Source: Candidatus Poribacteria bacterium
Lineage (GTDB): Bacteria > Poribacteria > WGA-4E > WGA-3G
Assembly (NCBI GenBank): GCA_022821065.1
Contig: JAJEEK010000023.1
Coordinates: 1-64,000 of the forward strand
Length of the DNA: 64,000 bases
Direction of reading: 5' to 3'
In this document: positions 25,269-34,037 of the stretch, piece after piece
Layout of the letters: each line of letters starts with the position of its first letter
How positions within the stretch are numbered: the stretch's first letter is position 1
Notes under the pieces: model-generated
What the model was told of the DNA's origin: nothing
What the model saw: the letters and a program-made list of their open reading frames with translations, nothing else
The model's database searches: none
Position numbers and translations under genes: made by a program

Positions 25269-25420
25269 AATATTTATTTTTCGTTTTTTACTTCATAGAG
25301 ACGTATTTTCACCACCTATACCCTCGGAAAACCCTTATGCTACAAGGGTTTAGGGCATTTTTTCTCTGTAATTCTAAAAAAATAAAAAAATTATTTTTTT
25401 CAGCTAAAACGCCATTTATG
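25269..25420. other. AT-rich spacer between the inverted-repeat arms
   Basis: 152 bases without a gene. It contains a small hairpin, AAACCCTT-ATGCTAC-AAGGGTTT, and long A/T runs. I see no promoter beyond those in the arms. Confidence 0.4.
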
Positions 25421-25477
25421 ACATTTTTTGCATTTTATGCACGAAATCGCAAAAAAATTTTGTCTTTATATAGTATA
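25421..25477 (+). promoter_or_regulatory. Right arm of 57-bp perfect inverted repeat; putative plus-strand promoter
   Basis: An exact reverse complement of 25212-25268, with palindrome at 25429-25441 and TATA-like sequence at its end. It points at the small plus-strand reading frame at 25535 and the gene at 25761. Confidence 0.6.
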
Positions 25478-25534
25478 AGAACGCATTATGTTCATTTGAC
25501 AAATACGGTTCGGTTTCCAGGAAAGGAGAAGATT

Positions 25535-25630
25535 ATGTTTAGAAAAGCACTTATAGCGTTTAGTTTAGAAGGGGTGAGGTTCCAAACCTCGCCAGCGGCG
25601 GTGAGGGTGTTTGCTGATTTAATAGACTGA
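25535..25630 (+). CDS. 31-codon reading frame after the right-arm promoter (possible leader or broken gene)
   Basis: It has an unusually good ribosome-binding site (GGAAAGGAG, 6 nt before ATG) and lies 57 bases after the right promoter arm. The product begins MFRKALIAFSLEG and then runs through a hairpin repeat, GGTGAGGTTCCAAACCTCGCC. That repeat may have inserted into a longer gene and truncated it. I cannot say whether a peptide is made. Confidence 0.35.
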   Translation: MFRKALIAFSLEGVRFQTSPAAVRVFADLID

Positions 25631-25718
25631 TAGGGATAGCATATAGAGACTGTGCCCATCCTGACCTTATGGGGGACATTCCATTATATTCATTTTTCCC
25701 GCTCCCCTACCTATAATA

Positions 25719-25737
25719 GCTATCCGTAGAGGATAGC
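25719..25737 (+). promoter_or_regulatory. Hairpin in the leader of 25761-26234
   Basis: GCTATCC-GTAGA-GGATAGC forms a perfect 7-bp stem just after a TATAAT at 25712-25717. It is in the untranslated leader, so it could be an operator or an mRNA 5' stem. Confidence 0.35.
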
Positions 25738-25760
25738 ACAAACTAACAAGGAGAATAATT

Positions 25761-26234
25761 ATGTTTATCATGACTGAGAAGCACGAAATCATCAACCTTA
25801 ATTATTATGCGCGAATTAAGGTTAATGGTAATGAAATCAAGGCTTCTGTTAAACCAACGATTCTTGGCGATAAAGGTGATACGTCAGTTTCGATCACCGT
25901 AGCATCTTTTGATGCACCTATGGATGCAGATTACGCGCTCTATGACCTATTTAAGGCTATCGCTGATTGTAATAAACCTATATGGAATGTTAATACTGTC
26001 AAGAGTTTATCCAGTGTTTGGAATACGATTAGAGCAGAGCAGGAAAGTTTACCGTTGATCGATAGGGCTAAACTTAGTGTTTCTGGCTTAAACGAATTCA
26101 CTGTTACATATCCATCTTATCATAAAGGAACAAAAGATGCTAATAAGAACATAGAAATCGTAAAAGCAGAATTGTTAAAAGCGTTGGGTGGTAACTCCGC
26201 TATTATAGTCAGACCGGAGTTCGCGGATGATTGA
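25761..26234 (+). CDS. Hypothetical 157-residue cytoplasmic protein
   Basis: ATG is preceded by AAGGAG at a good distance. The product has no signal peptide or membrane helix. The N-terminal half looks like beta strands (YYARIKVNGNEIKASV, TSVSITVASF), followed by a helix (DLFKAIADCN), and it ends with a helix EIVKAELLKALGG. The pattern faintly recalls small regulatory ACT/LeuA-dimer-like domains, but I would not assign one. It leads a short plus-strand group that runs to 26920. Confidence 0.6.
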   Translation: MFIMTEKHEIINLNYYARIKVNGNEIKASVKPTILGDKGDTSVSITVASFDAPMDADYALYDLFKAIADCNKPIWNVNTVKSLSSVWNTIRAEQESLPLIDRAKLSVSGLNEFTVTYPSYHKGTKDANKNIEIVKAELLKALGGNSAIIVRPEFADD

Positions 26235-26334
26235 ATAGATAGAGCATCAACAAGTCTTACTCCGGCGATAACTATAACCCGTGAATCTGGCGGTCAACAG
26301 ATGCCATCCAGTTCACATACAAGAGGAAAACATT

Positions 26335-26598
26335 ATGGACATGAGAAAACAACAGGCCCGGAGGGGCTTATTTCTTCTCAAGGAAGCGGTGATTGATGTC
26401 ATAGTCAAAGAAGCCGATGAGATACCGATACAGCTCGATGCTATCCGAAAACATCTCGGTATCCATCGAGTAGATGAAATGGATACTGCCAGAAGAAACT
26501 CCTTGATTTTCGGTATCCTTTGCCAACTTCGGGCCGAAGGATGTGTGCATTATGTGAAAGGTGCTGGATGGCAAATCACCGATAAGGAATTCGACTAA
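26335..26598 (+). CDS. Small winged-helix-like hypothetical protein
   Basis: An 87-residue product from ATG at 26335 with AGAGGAAAA upstream; an earlier in-frame ATG at 26281 has no site. The charged helical N-terminus (RKQQARRGLFLLKEAVIDVI) leads to a predicted helix-turn-helix (IPIQLDAIRKHLGI) and a wing-like end (LRAEGCVHYVKGAGWQIT). This suggests a small DNA-binding protein. No specific family is recognised. Confidence 0.55.
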   Translation: MDMRKQQARRGLFLLKEAVIDVIVKEADEIPIQLDAIRKHLGIHRVDEMDTARRNSLIFGILCQLRAEGCVHYVKGAGWQITDKEFD

Positions 26599-26617
26599 TC
26601 TGTCAGGAGAGCAATCA

Positions 26618-26920
26618 TTGAAAAGAATGTGGATAGTTCAGACTATTATAATTTTGATGCTTCTGTGGGGGTTTCAGCGCGGAACCCCTTATGCGTATTA
26701 TATGGCAGTCAGATGGGTCTGTTGTGTCTCGTTCTTATATCTGGCGATTCGGATGTGGAATCAATTGAAGCGGACGTGGACTGCGATTTTCGTGATTACA
26801 ACTATCATTTACAATCCGATTTTCCGATTCCATGCGACACGGGATACGTGGGCAATCGTCAACATAGCGACTATTGGGTTGGCTGTGGTTTCGATCTTTG
26901 TCTTGAAATCGGAGCGATAG
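26618..26920 (+). CDS. Small integral membrane protein (DUF6804-like)
   Basis: A 100-residue protein starting at TTG 26618, 7 nt after AGGAGA; ATG at 26627 is an alternative. There are three or four membrane helices, with a NPIFRFH segment between the second and third and a short basic end. The layout and the YNPI motif resemble DUF6804 small membrane proteins. Function unknown. It follows the winged-helix gene by 19 bases. Confidence 0.6.
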   Translation: MKRMWIVQTIIILMLLWGFQRGTPYAYYMAVRWVCCVSFLYLAIRMWNQLKRTWTAIFVITTIIYNPIFRFHATRDTWAIVNIATIGLAVVSIFVLKSER

Positions 26921-27281
26921 TGGATCGTGATGACAAAGAAGTTTCAACCTTAATCGCATCGCCGTTGTTGGAATGGATGGTTACTGAGGAAGAAACTTTA
27001 TTTTTTGAATTTTGCGAAAACGGATGGGAGGGAATTCCGATTCCTTGCAGGACGCAATACGACACTTGCACCTAAATTATAGCACTTATGCCCTGTAGAT
27101 ATTTCGGAAGGCAAAGGAAGACTGGAAGCATGGAAGGCAGGTTTCCCCAATCTTGTGACCTTCCACGCATCCACTCATACAAGCAAACACGGGATTGTGT
27201 ATAAACTCTAAATTCTATAAACGGACTATAATCCTGAAAGATCCGCTAATCCTGTAAATCCTGATCCATACAATTGAAACT
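26921..27281. other. Gene-free region with AATCCTG repeats
   Basis: I see no gene in these 361 bases. Near 27230-27260 the unit AATCCTG occurs three times at short spacing, a repeat style seen in other intergenic regions of such genomes. Convergent genes flank the region. Confidence 0.4.
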
Positions 27282-28196
27282 TTAGTCCGTTTCTACGCCC
27301 GACATCTGCTCCAATGCTAACATCAGTGCTTGTGTGCCTAACCGACCGTGTCCTTGCGCCTGCACTGCGGTATAAAGTTGATGTACTAACGCCAACCCCG
27401 GTAGACTCAGATTCATCTTACGCGCTTCGTCTAAAGCGATGCTCATGTCTTTGATAAAATGCTCTACGAAGAAACCGGGGTCGAAGTTGCGTTGTAGGAC
27501 GCGCGGTGCGAGGTTATCCAAAGACCAGCAAGCCGCTGCGCCACCACTAATTGAGGACAGCATCGTTTCCAAATCCAGCCCGGCTTTGTGGCCGTAGATT
27601 AATCCTTCACAGACCCCGATCATTGTCCCAGAAATCGTGATCTGATTACACATTTTGGTGTGTTGCCCGGCACCTGCACCGCCTTGATGGACGATATTCT
27701 TTCCCATCGCTTCAAAGAGCGGCATCACGGCTTGCACGGCATCTTCGTCGCCGCCGACCATAATAGAGAGTCTCGCCTCTTTCGCACCGACATCACCGCC
27801 TGAAACAGGGGCATCTACGGAGGCGACATCTTGAGGTTGTGCAGCGGCGTAAATTTCTTGCGCGAGTGAGGGTTCCGTTGTCGTCATATCAACGATGATA
27901 CTTCCCGATTTCGCCCCTTTTAAGATGCCGTTATCGCCGAGGTAGACTTCGCGAACATCGGGCGGGAATCCGACAATCGTGAAAACGACATCAGAAGCCG
28001 CTGCGACTTCGCTGGGTGAATCTGCCCATGTCGCGCCTGCCTCGAGAAGTGGATCCGCCTTTGATTTCGTCCGGTTATAAACCGTCATTGCGTATCCGAG
28101 ATCCATCAGATGTTGGCACATCCAGCGTCCCATCACACCGGTGCCGATCCAACCGAGTTTCGTCGCTGTAGGGTCAAGTTTCAACGTAATTGCCAT
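27282..28196 (-). CDS. 3-hydroxyisobutyrate dehydrogenase-family NAD(P) oxidoreductase
   Basis: A 304-residue beta-hydroxyacid dehydrogenase. The N-terminal Rossmann motif GWIGTGVMG lies at about 15-23, followed by [12 protein letters not shown]. The substrate loop [11 protein letters not shown] is at about 125-135. The catalytic Lys lies in [11 protein letters not shown] at about 175. The C-terminal helical domain is complete. AAGGAATATT precedes ATG. Members oxidise 3-hydroxyisobutyrate, tartronate semialdehyde partners, glyoxylate derivatives or similar beta-hydroxyacids; the substrate here cannot be decided. It lies 78 bases downstream of the flippase-like gene on the same strand. Confidence 0.9.
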   Translation of the reverse strand: MAITLKLDPTATKLGWIGTGVMGRWMCQHLMDLGYAMTVYNRTKSKADPLLEAGATWADSPSEVAAASDVVFTIVGFPPDVREVYLGDNGILKGAKSGSIIVDMTTTEPSLAQEIYAAAQPQDVASVDAPVSGGDVGAKEARLSIMVGGDEDAVQAVMPLFEAMGKNIVHQGGAGAGQHTKMCNQITISGTMIGVCEGLIYGHKAGLDLETMLSSISGGAAACWSLDNLAPRVLQRNFDPGFFVEHFIKDMSIALDEARKMNLSLPGLALVHQLYTAVQAQGHGRLGTQALMLALEQMSGVETD

Positions 28197-28274
28197 AATA
28201 TTCCTTTCTTATGTCCTTTTCATCCGTCGATTTTCGGATGGATCCGGACAGATTTCACGGCATAGCGTCTATTG

Positions 28275-29321
28275 CTATGTCTGTTTCTGTTGCCTAAAAT
28301 CTTTAGTAATTTGTAAACCGATGATGATACCGCCAACAACGACGGCACAATAGATGCTGAAGAATCGCGTCAGCAGCACAAAAAGCGGTATCCGTTCTTT
28401 AGAAATTAGGCTTTCCATGAGTGCCGCTGTGACGACTTCTGCAACGCCGCTTGCCCCAGGACTCGGGGCGAACAGCACGACAAAGTTTAACACCAACCCA
28501 ATGATACAGAGTTCCCACAGCGTTGCGTCTCCATTGAGTGCTTGGACGATGACGTAGCTGCCGACGATTCGGGCACCTAAGAAGCCACACGTCAGGGGCA
28601 CACTCAACGCGCAGGTCAATTTGTGCTCTCGGAGGAACATCGTCGTGAATGTTTTATGCTCAGTAATCAGTTGTTCCACGCGTGATGTGGCACGCTCTAA
28701 GATCGGTGCGAGGCGGTTGAACCTTCGCTGTGCGGCATCGCAAAGATAGTGAAAAAAACGGAAGATGATTTCCGGCTTGAAAAGCAGCAAGAGAAACGCC
28801 CCAAATACCAAGCCGAACGTCAAAAAACTAAATAGACTGACCCAGGTCGCGCCTTCCGGCAGAAATGGCGGATCCAACCAGACGATCCCACCGGCACAAA
28901 GAATAAGTGTGGTCAGTGTTGAGAGGAAACAGATAATACCTGATGTTATCGCGCCTGATAACGGGATACCTGCCCGGGCATAGATATAGAGATGCCCGAC
29001 ACCCCCTGTCTGAAACGGCGTGATGGCTGAGACACAGAGTGTCGCTAAATTTGCGCGGAGACTGTCCCAGAATCGAATCGTCGGCATCACTTTCCGAATG
29101 AAAACATGGAAACGGAGTGCCCCGAAGAACCAATCTACAAACATGCACAGGCAAGCACCGAGGAGCATCTCAACCCGCATCTCGCGAAAAACCTGCTTTA
29201 TATCTTGACTCCCGCCCCACAAAAAACTGAGAAATAATCCAGCGAATGTGCACAATATGAAAAGGATTGTACCGCGAACCGCATTTTCTCGATTTAAGGA
29301 GCGGCTCAAGAATTCCTGCAT
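28275..29321 (-). CDS. UPF0104/lysylphosphatidylglycerol-synthase-like membrane protein
   Basis: A 348-residue integral membrane protein with about eight helices. A conserved TPFQTGGVGHLYIYARAG segment lies near residue 110 and PSPGASGVAEV near 280. Both are typical of the YbhN/UPF0104 family, which shares the flippase half of MprF. The soluble lysyl-transferase domain of MprF is absent. Family members are implicated in lipid translocation; the lipid here is unknown. AAAGGAA lies upstream of ATG. Confidence 0.85.
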   Translation of the reverse strand: MQEFLSRSLNRENAVRGTILFILCTFAGLFLSFLWGGSQDIKQVFREMRVEMLLGACLCMFVDWFFGALRFHVFIRKVMPTIRFWDSLRANLATLCVSAITPFQTGGVGHLYIYARAGIPLSGAITSGIICFLSTLTTLILCAGGIVWLDPPFLPEGATWVSLFSFLTFGLVFGAFLLLLFKPEIIFRFFHYLCDAAQRRFNRLAPILERATSRVEQLITEHKTFTTMFLREHKLTCALSVPLTCGFLGARIVGSYVIVQALNGDATLWELCIIGLVLNFVVLFAPSPGASGVAEVVTAALMESLISKERIPLFVLLTRFFSIYCAVVVGGIIIGLQITKDFRQQKQT

Positions 29322-29354
29322 TAAAAATTAAGTTTCCTTTGTCGTTTATAGAAC

Positions 29355-29473
29355 AGGACTTACGCAATTTTGACTGTGGCCCGTTTGGTTAGATGAAATC
29401 TTTCGGAAAACACAGCGTTCTCGTACCACAAACTAACAGTTTATGGTACAAAAGAGCATCATGCGTAAGTCCT
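29355..29473. mobile_element. 119-bp MITE-like element with AGGACTTACGCA ends
   Basis: The ends AGGACTTACGCA and TGCGTAAGTCCT are perfect 12-bp inverted repeats. ATAGAA occurs on both sides (29348-29353 and 29474-29479), which looks like a target duplication offset by one base on the left. Inside is a near-perfect hairpin, GTACCA-c-AAACT-aac-AGTTT-a-TGGTAC, at 29423-29449. There is no coding capacity, so it would need a transposase supplied elsewhere. Confidence 0.65.
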
Positions 29474-29525
29474 ATAGAAGACGAACTCTTCACTTCCGAT
29501 ACAGCACTCCAGCGGAGTGCCATGT

Positions 29526-30362
29526 CTATAGCGTTAGGTTTAGGCTGATATCCATCGGCATTGCCGAGTGTGTTAGGGCTCCGACAGAAATAAAATCCAC
29601 ACCGGTCGCTGCCACGGTTTCCACGCTATCGAGTGTAATCCCGCCGGAGGCTTCCGTTATGGCTCGGTCGTCTACTTCTTGGACGACGCGTGCCATGATG
29701 CCCGATGGCATATTGTCAAGGAGTAAAATATCCGCGCCTGCGTCTAATGCTTCATCGACCTGTTCGACGGTTTCGACTTCGACTTCAATCTTTGCTGTAT
29801 GCGGAACGATTTGCCGGGCGCGTTCAACAGCGTTTCGGATGCCACCAGCGGCGACGATATGGTTGTCTTTAATCAATACACCGTCGTAGAGGCCGAAGCG
29901 ATGGTTTTGCGCACCACCAATTCGGACGGCATATTTCTGTGCTACCCGCCACCCTGCTGCAGTTTTGCGAGTGTCCACAATTTTGACATCGTAACCAGCG
30001 ACTGCCTCCACAAATTGTGCTGTAAGTGTGGCAATACCGGAGAGCCGTTGCAGAAAATTGAGAGCCGTACGCTCGCCGATTAAGATGGTCTTGGCACTGC
30101 CTTTCACTTCAGCAATCGGTGTGCCTGCGACGACCACGTCGCCATCTTTAACAAGCGCGCGAAACGTCAATGTCGGGTCCAACTTTTCAAACACTCGCTC
30201 GGCGATCGGCAATCCGGCGACCCTACCGGCACTTTTCGCAAGAAGGGTCCCTGTTCCGTTTCGCGAAGGTGGTACCGTCGCGTCTGTCGTTATATCACCG
30301 ATACCGATGTCCTCTTCAAAGGCGAGTTCGATTAAGGGGTCTAATGAACGTAAATTCAGCAT
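29526..30362 (-). CDS. nadC: Nicotinate-nucleotide pyrophosphorylase (carboxylating)
   Basis: A 278-residue quinolinate phosphoribosyltransferase. It converts quinolinate and PRPP to nicotinate mononucleotide, CO2 and PPi in NAD synthesis. Diagnostic stretches are EEDIGIGDITTDA, NFLQRLSGIAT, DTRKTAAGWR, GVLIKDNHI, KIEVEVET, LLLDNM and the end ASGGI...VDFISVGALTHS. Length is normal for the family. No strong ribosome-binding site is seen, but MLNLRSLDPLI fits the family start. No nadA or nadB lies in the window. Confidence 0.95.
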   Translation of the reverse strand: MLNLRSLDPLIELAFEEDIGIGDITTDATVPPSRNGTGTLLAKSAGRVAGLPIAERVFEKLDPTLTFRALVKDGDVVVAGTPIAEVKGSAKTILIGERTALNFLQRLSGIATLTAQFVEAVAGYDVKIVDTRKTAAGWRVAQKYAVRIGGAQNHRFGLYDGVLIKDNHIVAAGGIRNAVERARQIVPHTAKIEVEVETVEQVDEALDAGADILLLDNMPSGIMARVVQEVDDRAITEASGGITLDSVETVAATGVDFISVGALTHSAMPMDISLNLTL

Positions 30363-30365
30363 ATT

Positions 30366-30466
30366 TAATGGTTATCGGTTATCAGACAAGAGACGCTTGT
30401 GGCAGGTGAGAATGAGCACAACCGCCACAACGAATTAACTAAAACCGATAACTGACAACTATGGGA
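30366..30466. repeat. Hairpin-forming dispersed intergenic element
   Basis: GGTTATCGGTTATCAG on the left is complementary to the right-hand AACCGATAACTGAC. The spacer includes AAGAGACGCTT, which also appears in variant form in the elements at 9346-9435 and 18843-18940. Confidence 0.55.
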
Positions 30467-31381
30467 CTAATATCTTTCCAGATAGGGTGTCAGGAATTTC
30501 TTCGCATCTTCTGTAACATCCCATGCGTTGGGCCAGAAACAGAGATCAATAGAGAACCATTCCCCGTCGTACCCGGTTTCGTCCATGATGACCGGAATAA
30601 TTGCGTCGAAGTCGAGCACACCGTCTCCGAAAGGTGCGTGCGTGCTTGTTTCATCGCCATGGAGCGTGTTATCGGAATCAATGAGGTGGAAGTGCCCGAT
30701 TTCGCCTTTCAGCTGCCGGGCAAGATCAATCACACCGTTATCACCGAGCGTCTCCTGTTCTCCGGGCTGTCGCGCCCCGACGACTGCACACATCTGCGCG
30801 TGACATGTATCGAACATCACTTTGAAATTCGGGTGATCGACGGCTTTCGGCATATTGATAATATCGCTCGGTTTGTTGAACATGAATCCGGGTTCAAATT
30901 CCCAGAGCATCAGCACGCCGTGGTCTTCAGCGACTTGCGCACACCGTCTCCAGACAGAGGCAATCCGATCCCATGCCTTCTCGCGCTCAACCCCCGGAAT
31001 GCCTTCTTCGGGATCACTGACAGTATCTACCCGAATAGCAGGCGATCCGAGGTCCAACGCGAGTTGGAGGTTCTGTCTGAACAGTTTGAAGTATTTATCG
31101 TCCTCTTGTGCTTCATCTGTCCCAGGACCCGGATGCGACCAGAAGTCGGCGGCTAAACCAGAGACTTCGAGTCCGTAATAGGCGATCAGACCTTTAACGG
31201 CATCCCGATCGCTTTTCATCGGGTAGTCATTGATGTCAATATGCGGTTTAAACGCGCCGATTTCGATCCCGTCGAATTCGAGTTCACTGAGCCGTTTAAC
31301 GACATCATCAAACGGGACCGGGTTATCTTCATAAGGGCCAAATGCGTAAGCCCAACTTCCAATTGACAATTTTTTTGCCAT
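30467..31381 (-). CDS. Sugar phosphate isomerase/epimerase-family TIM barrel
   Basis: A 304-residue protein of the xylose isomerase-like AP-endonuclease 2 superfamily. Key stretches are IGSWAYAFGPY at the start, FDGIEIGAF, WEFEPGFMF, VMFDTCHAQM and IGHFHLIDSDN, with metal-binding Glu, Asp and His residues. ATG is preceded by AAAAAAGGAG. Members isomerise or epimerise sugars or inositol derivatives; the substrate cannot be read from the sequence. The flanking minus-strand genes are nadC and an acyltransferase, with no obvious sugar operon. Confidence 0.88.
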   Translation of the reverse strand: MAKKLSIGSWAYAFGPYEDNPVPFDDVVKRLSELEFDGIEIGAFKPHIDINDYPMKSDRDAVKGLIAYYGLEVSGLAADFWSHPGPGTDEAQEDDKYFKLFRQNLQLALDLGSPAIRVDTVSDPEEGIPGVEREKAWDRIASVWRRCAQVAEDHGVLMLWEFEPGFMFNKPSDIINMPKAVDHPNFKVMFDTCHAQMCAVVGARQPGEQETLGDNGVIDLARQLKGEIGHFHLIDSDNTLHGDETSTHAPFGDGVLDFDAIIPVIMDETGYDGEWFSIDLCFWPNAWDVTEDAKKFLTPYLERY

Positions 31382-31519
31382 GTTTTTCTCCTTTTTTAAT
31401 AATTCGCAAGGCGTTAACTAATTTTAAGACTTGTATTACCAACGCTCTTTTGTATTCTCGGCTTCGCGCAATAACGAATATTCCTATTGCGACTTACCGC
31501 ACTTTTCGGTAGTGTATAC
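31382..31519. other. Intergenic hairpins downstream of the acyltransferase
   Basis: Two small hairpins (TACCG/CGGTA, and CGCAATA/TATTGCG with an 11-base loop) lie just after the acyltransferase stop codon. Neither has a T-tract, so a terminator is only possible. Confidence 0.3.
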
Positions 31520-32740
31520 TTATGACCCTCTCGTCACCAGTGTTTGCACCGCTGTTTCGAGTTCGAGGGTCACCTGCTCTACCGTTTCTCGTTTTTTTCT
31601 CTTGTAGGTATCATAGCAATCTCGGAGATTTATGGGTTCACCGACACGGATTGACGCGACCCGGGGCCCCTGTTTTTTTCCACTCCCAAAGACTTCTCGC
31701 TCCAGGCGGGTAATCACGTCAAGGAACCGTTCTGCCGATGGTGCTTCGGCGACGTACCCGTCCGAAATTGCTATAAAATTAACTAACCGATTCAGATCCG
31801 GATAGAATTGTTGGAATTTCTGGAGCAGTTCCTCATGGATCTTCCGTTCGTATTCGGTCATTTCATCGATGTCTTTATAGACTTCGGCATCGACGAGGTT
31901 TTTCAGTGCCCGTATCCGTGTGAGCATATCGCCATCTGTGTGAATGCCCATAATTTGCTCGGTGTGGGACAACATCTGCGCTTTGAGTCTCTGAATATGT
32001 GCGTCGAATGGCAGGTTGTCGTCCAACTTGTATTGATATTCTGCTGCAAGCGTTTTGAAGACAGCGACCCCGATCCGCCGTAAGCGTTGATAGCGTTCTA
32101 CTGGCGTTCGCTCCGCGGATGGAAGAATCGTCTGTTCTAAGTCTGTGAGGGCAGCGTCAATAACATCCCACATATCCTGTGGATATCGGTATTTGATCCC
32201 AATAGGAACGATGTAGAGCGGTTTGCTGATGTCCGCTTTTTGCATGTCATCCAAAGCCCAAAAGCAGAGCTGCGTAGCCCCTCTCTCAAAACGCATGACG
32301 GTATCGTTCTGCCGTGAGATTTCACCCTCTCCGAAGATAACGAGGGGTCGGTCGCCTTTGGATAAAATCTCGCGTGTTGTGCGGAAAGCGTTTCGATCTG
32401 CCGTACCCCGGACAATCGAAAACGCGCCGCACCGTTGCATCAGAAAACTGCGGAGCCCCCCTAATTTCCCGATGTCGAAAGTTTCTCGAGCAGCCATATA
32501 ATAGTAGTATGGCTGAGCGTGCTGTTTGGACAAAAGAAACACAACCGCTGAATCCGCGGATGCCGCGTGGTTCGGTGCCAGCACAGTCGGACACCCGTCC
32601 GTCGTCTTCAAACGCGCAATGGATTCGGCATCAATATCTAACGTTAACCCTTTCAAATGCAAGCGATTAACGAGCGGCATAACGGCTTCGACTAATTTAA
32701 TCACAAGTGTATTGGGTTTAGGGGGTTTAAAGTCTAACAT
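31520..32740 (-). CDS. PlsC-like lysophospholipid acyltransferase
   Basis: A 406-residue protein. The acyltransferase core has the NHxxxxD catalytic motif (NHAASAD, about 55-61), a GAFSIVRG segment at about 107 and the FGEGEISR motif at about 136. A C-terminal extension of about 200 residues with coiled-coil character makes it longer than PlsC of about 250 residues. Expected reaction: acyl transfer to a lysophospholipid or glycerol phosphate derivative at the membrane. The start has only a weak ribosome-binding site. The phosphomannose isomerase gene lies 61 bases upstream. Confidence 0.85.
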   Translation of the reverse strand: MLDFKPPKPNTLVIKLVEAVMPLVNRLHLKGLTLDIDAESIARLKTTDGCPTVLAPNHAASADSAVVFLLSKQHAQPYYYYMAARETFDIGKLGGLRSFLMQRCGAFSIVRGTADRNAFRTTREILSKGDRPLVIFGEGEISRQNDTVMRFERGATQLCFWALDDMQKADISKPLYIVPIGIKYRYPQDMWDVIDAALTDLEQTILPSAERTPVERYQRLRRIGVAVFKTLAAEYQYKLDDNLPFDAHIQRLKAQMLSHTEQIMGIHTDGDMLTRIRALKNLVDAEVYKDIDEMTEYERKIHEELLQKFQQFYPDLNRLVNFIAISDGYVAEAPSAERFLDVITRLEREVFGSGKKQGPRVASIRVGEPINLRDCYDTYKRKKRETVEQVTLELETAVQTLVTRGS

Positions 32741-32801
32741 TGCGTGCTACCGCTTGTGTGACACAGCAGGTCGTTACGGCATACAGCGTGCGCCTACTAC
32801 T

Positions 32802-33908
32802 TTAAAGGCTTGGTGGATAGCAACAGATGATTTCCATCGGTGCGTCGCTGGTGCTAACGATGACGTAGCTGGACAGGCAACGTGGAATGAAAACGGACTT
32901 ACCGCGTTTAAGCGGGACATCTTCAAAATCGCCGCGCAGGACACCTTCGCCGCCCAACGTCACGAGTGCGTAGAAACCTTTACCCGATGGCATACTCAAC
33001 GTTGAATTCACTGTCAGGCGCGAACATCCGAAGAACTTTAAAGCCTCCTCCGGCACGATGCGCTCTTCGCGATTATCGCCTTCTGCTCGAACGAGTTCCG
33101 GTGTGCGTCGGATGTAATTGTTAAGGTAATCGAGTTCCAATTTATCAAACTCAGCGGCATCGACGGCGAGGTCCCATCCGAGACCGAGGTGTCCGTCATC
33201 TCTTTCAAACGGAAATCCTTCCCATTCCGCGAGGATGTTCCAATCGGTAGGTTCTTGCGGTTCGAGAATGCAGAGACCTGTACCGAGTGAATGGACGATC
33301 GGTGTGCGCAGGAAATAGGCTTCACCGACTTTGGGTTCAACGACGTGCATGAGACTTCGGAGGGTCTGTACGTCCTGAGCTTCCATGAGACGGCGGAACT
33401 CCGCTTTGTCCATGTCTTCTTTCCAGCCGATCCATGCTTTCGCGCCCGGACGTGTGCCGATGACAATCCACTCCTCGTTTTTACCGAAGGGTGAGTTGAG
33501 ATGTTCTTGTGCGAAATCGGGGTTCGGGTGCCAGTGGATCGGAATATGCGCGCCTTCACCGACATCGAAAATCTTGAGCAGTACACCGAGATCGGTGCCG
33601 TATTTAGCGATATGCGCGCCGCCAAGTGTCTCTTCAGGGAACGCGTCGAGTAATTCCTTCAACAGAACGACCTCGCCGCTTGGGAGTTCGACGCGGCTGA
33701 AACCTTTATCCGGAGGGTTATCTCTGCCGGGTGTGATTGCTCGGTTTGTGGAAAAAATCCATTCTTCGGAATAGAAGTCATCTTTCGGATCGTCTTCACC
33801 CATAAACTCAGCACGGAGTTTCCCGCCATTATAGAAGTGTAGATAGGTGTTCGGTGCTAAGCCGATCGGTGCGTTTAGCATTGACTTTAGTTCGTTTTGT
33901 GATGCCAT
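32802..33908 (-). CDS. manA: Class I mannose-6-phosphate isomerase-like protein
   Basis: A 368-residue cupin-fold isomerase. Recognisable parts are SEEWIFS near 47, KIFDVGEGAHIPIHWHP (zinc-binding His residues) near 112-128, NEEWIVIGT near 143, and the motif GEAYFLRTPIVHSLGTG near 195-211 followed by LEPQEPTDW. The C-terminal jelly roll ends FIPRCLSSYV. It should interconvert fructose 6-phosphate and mannose 6-phosphate, which with the phosphomannomutase at 9534-10994 would give mannose 1-phosphate. It is more distant from classical ManA than average, so another aldose phosphate is possible. AAAGGATG precedes the ATG. Confidence 0.8.
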   Translation of the reverse strand: MASQNELKSMLNAPIGLAPNTYLHFYNGGKLRAEFMGEDDPKDDFYSEEWIFSTNRAITPGRDNPPDKGFSRVELPSGEVVLLKELLDAFPEETLGGAHIAKYGTDLGVLLKIFDVGEGAHIPIHWHPNPDFAQEHLNSPFGKNEEWIVIGTRPGAKAWIGWKEDMDKAEFRRLMEAQDVQTLRSLMHVVEPKVGEAYFLRTPIVHSLGTGLCILEPQEPTDWNILAEWEGFPFERDDGHLGLGWDLAVDAAEFDKLELDYLNNYIRRTPELVRAEGDNREERIVPEEALKFFGCSRLTVNSTLSMPSGKGFYALVTLGGEGVLRGDFEDVPLKRGKSVFIPRCLSSYVIVSTSDAPMEIICCYPPSL

Positions 33909-34037
33909 ATTGTCATCCTTTCTTTGTCTTTTCGGACGAAGTGCGGAACTTTCTGGTTTCCGTTATTTAAAACTAAAGTTTACCATTTTAGACAGGTTTT
34001 GTCAAATCATTTTTTGGAATTTACGCACCTTACGTTT

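Noticed and set aside
25212..25477. Inverted-repeat arms as insertion-sequence ends or an rRNA-like stem
   Set aside because: No target duplication or transposase in the 152-base spacer; a pair of promoter copies fits the palindrome shared with other promoters better.
25761..26234. LeuA-dimer-like regulatory domain
   Set aside because: Only a faint strand/helix resemblance, no conserved motif that I could verify.
26629..27075. 148-codon plus-strand frame overlapping the small membrane protein
   Set aside because: Out of frame with the membrane protein that has a good start signal and convincing helices; this product has no recognisable features.
30461..31156. 231-codon plus-strand frame opposite the sugar isomerase
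   Set aside because: Antisense shadow of a clear TIM-barrel gene.
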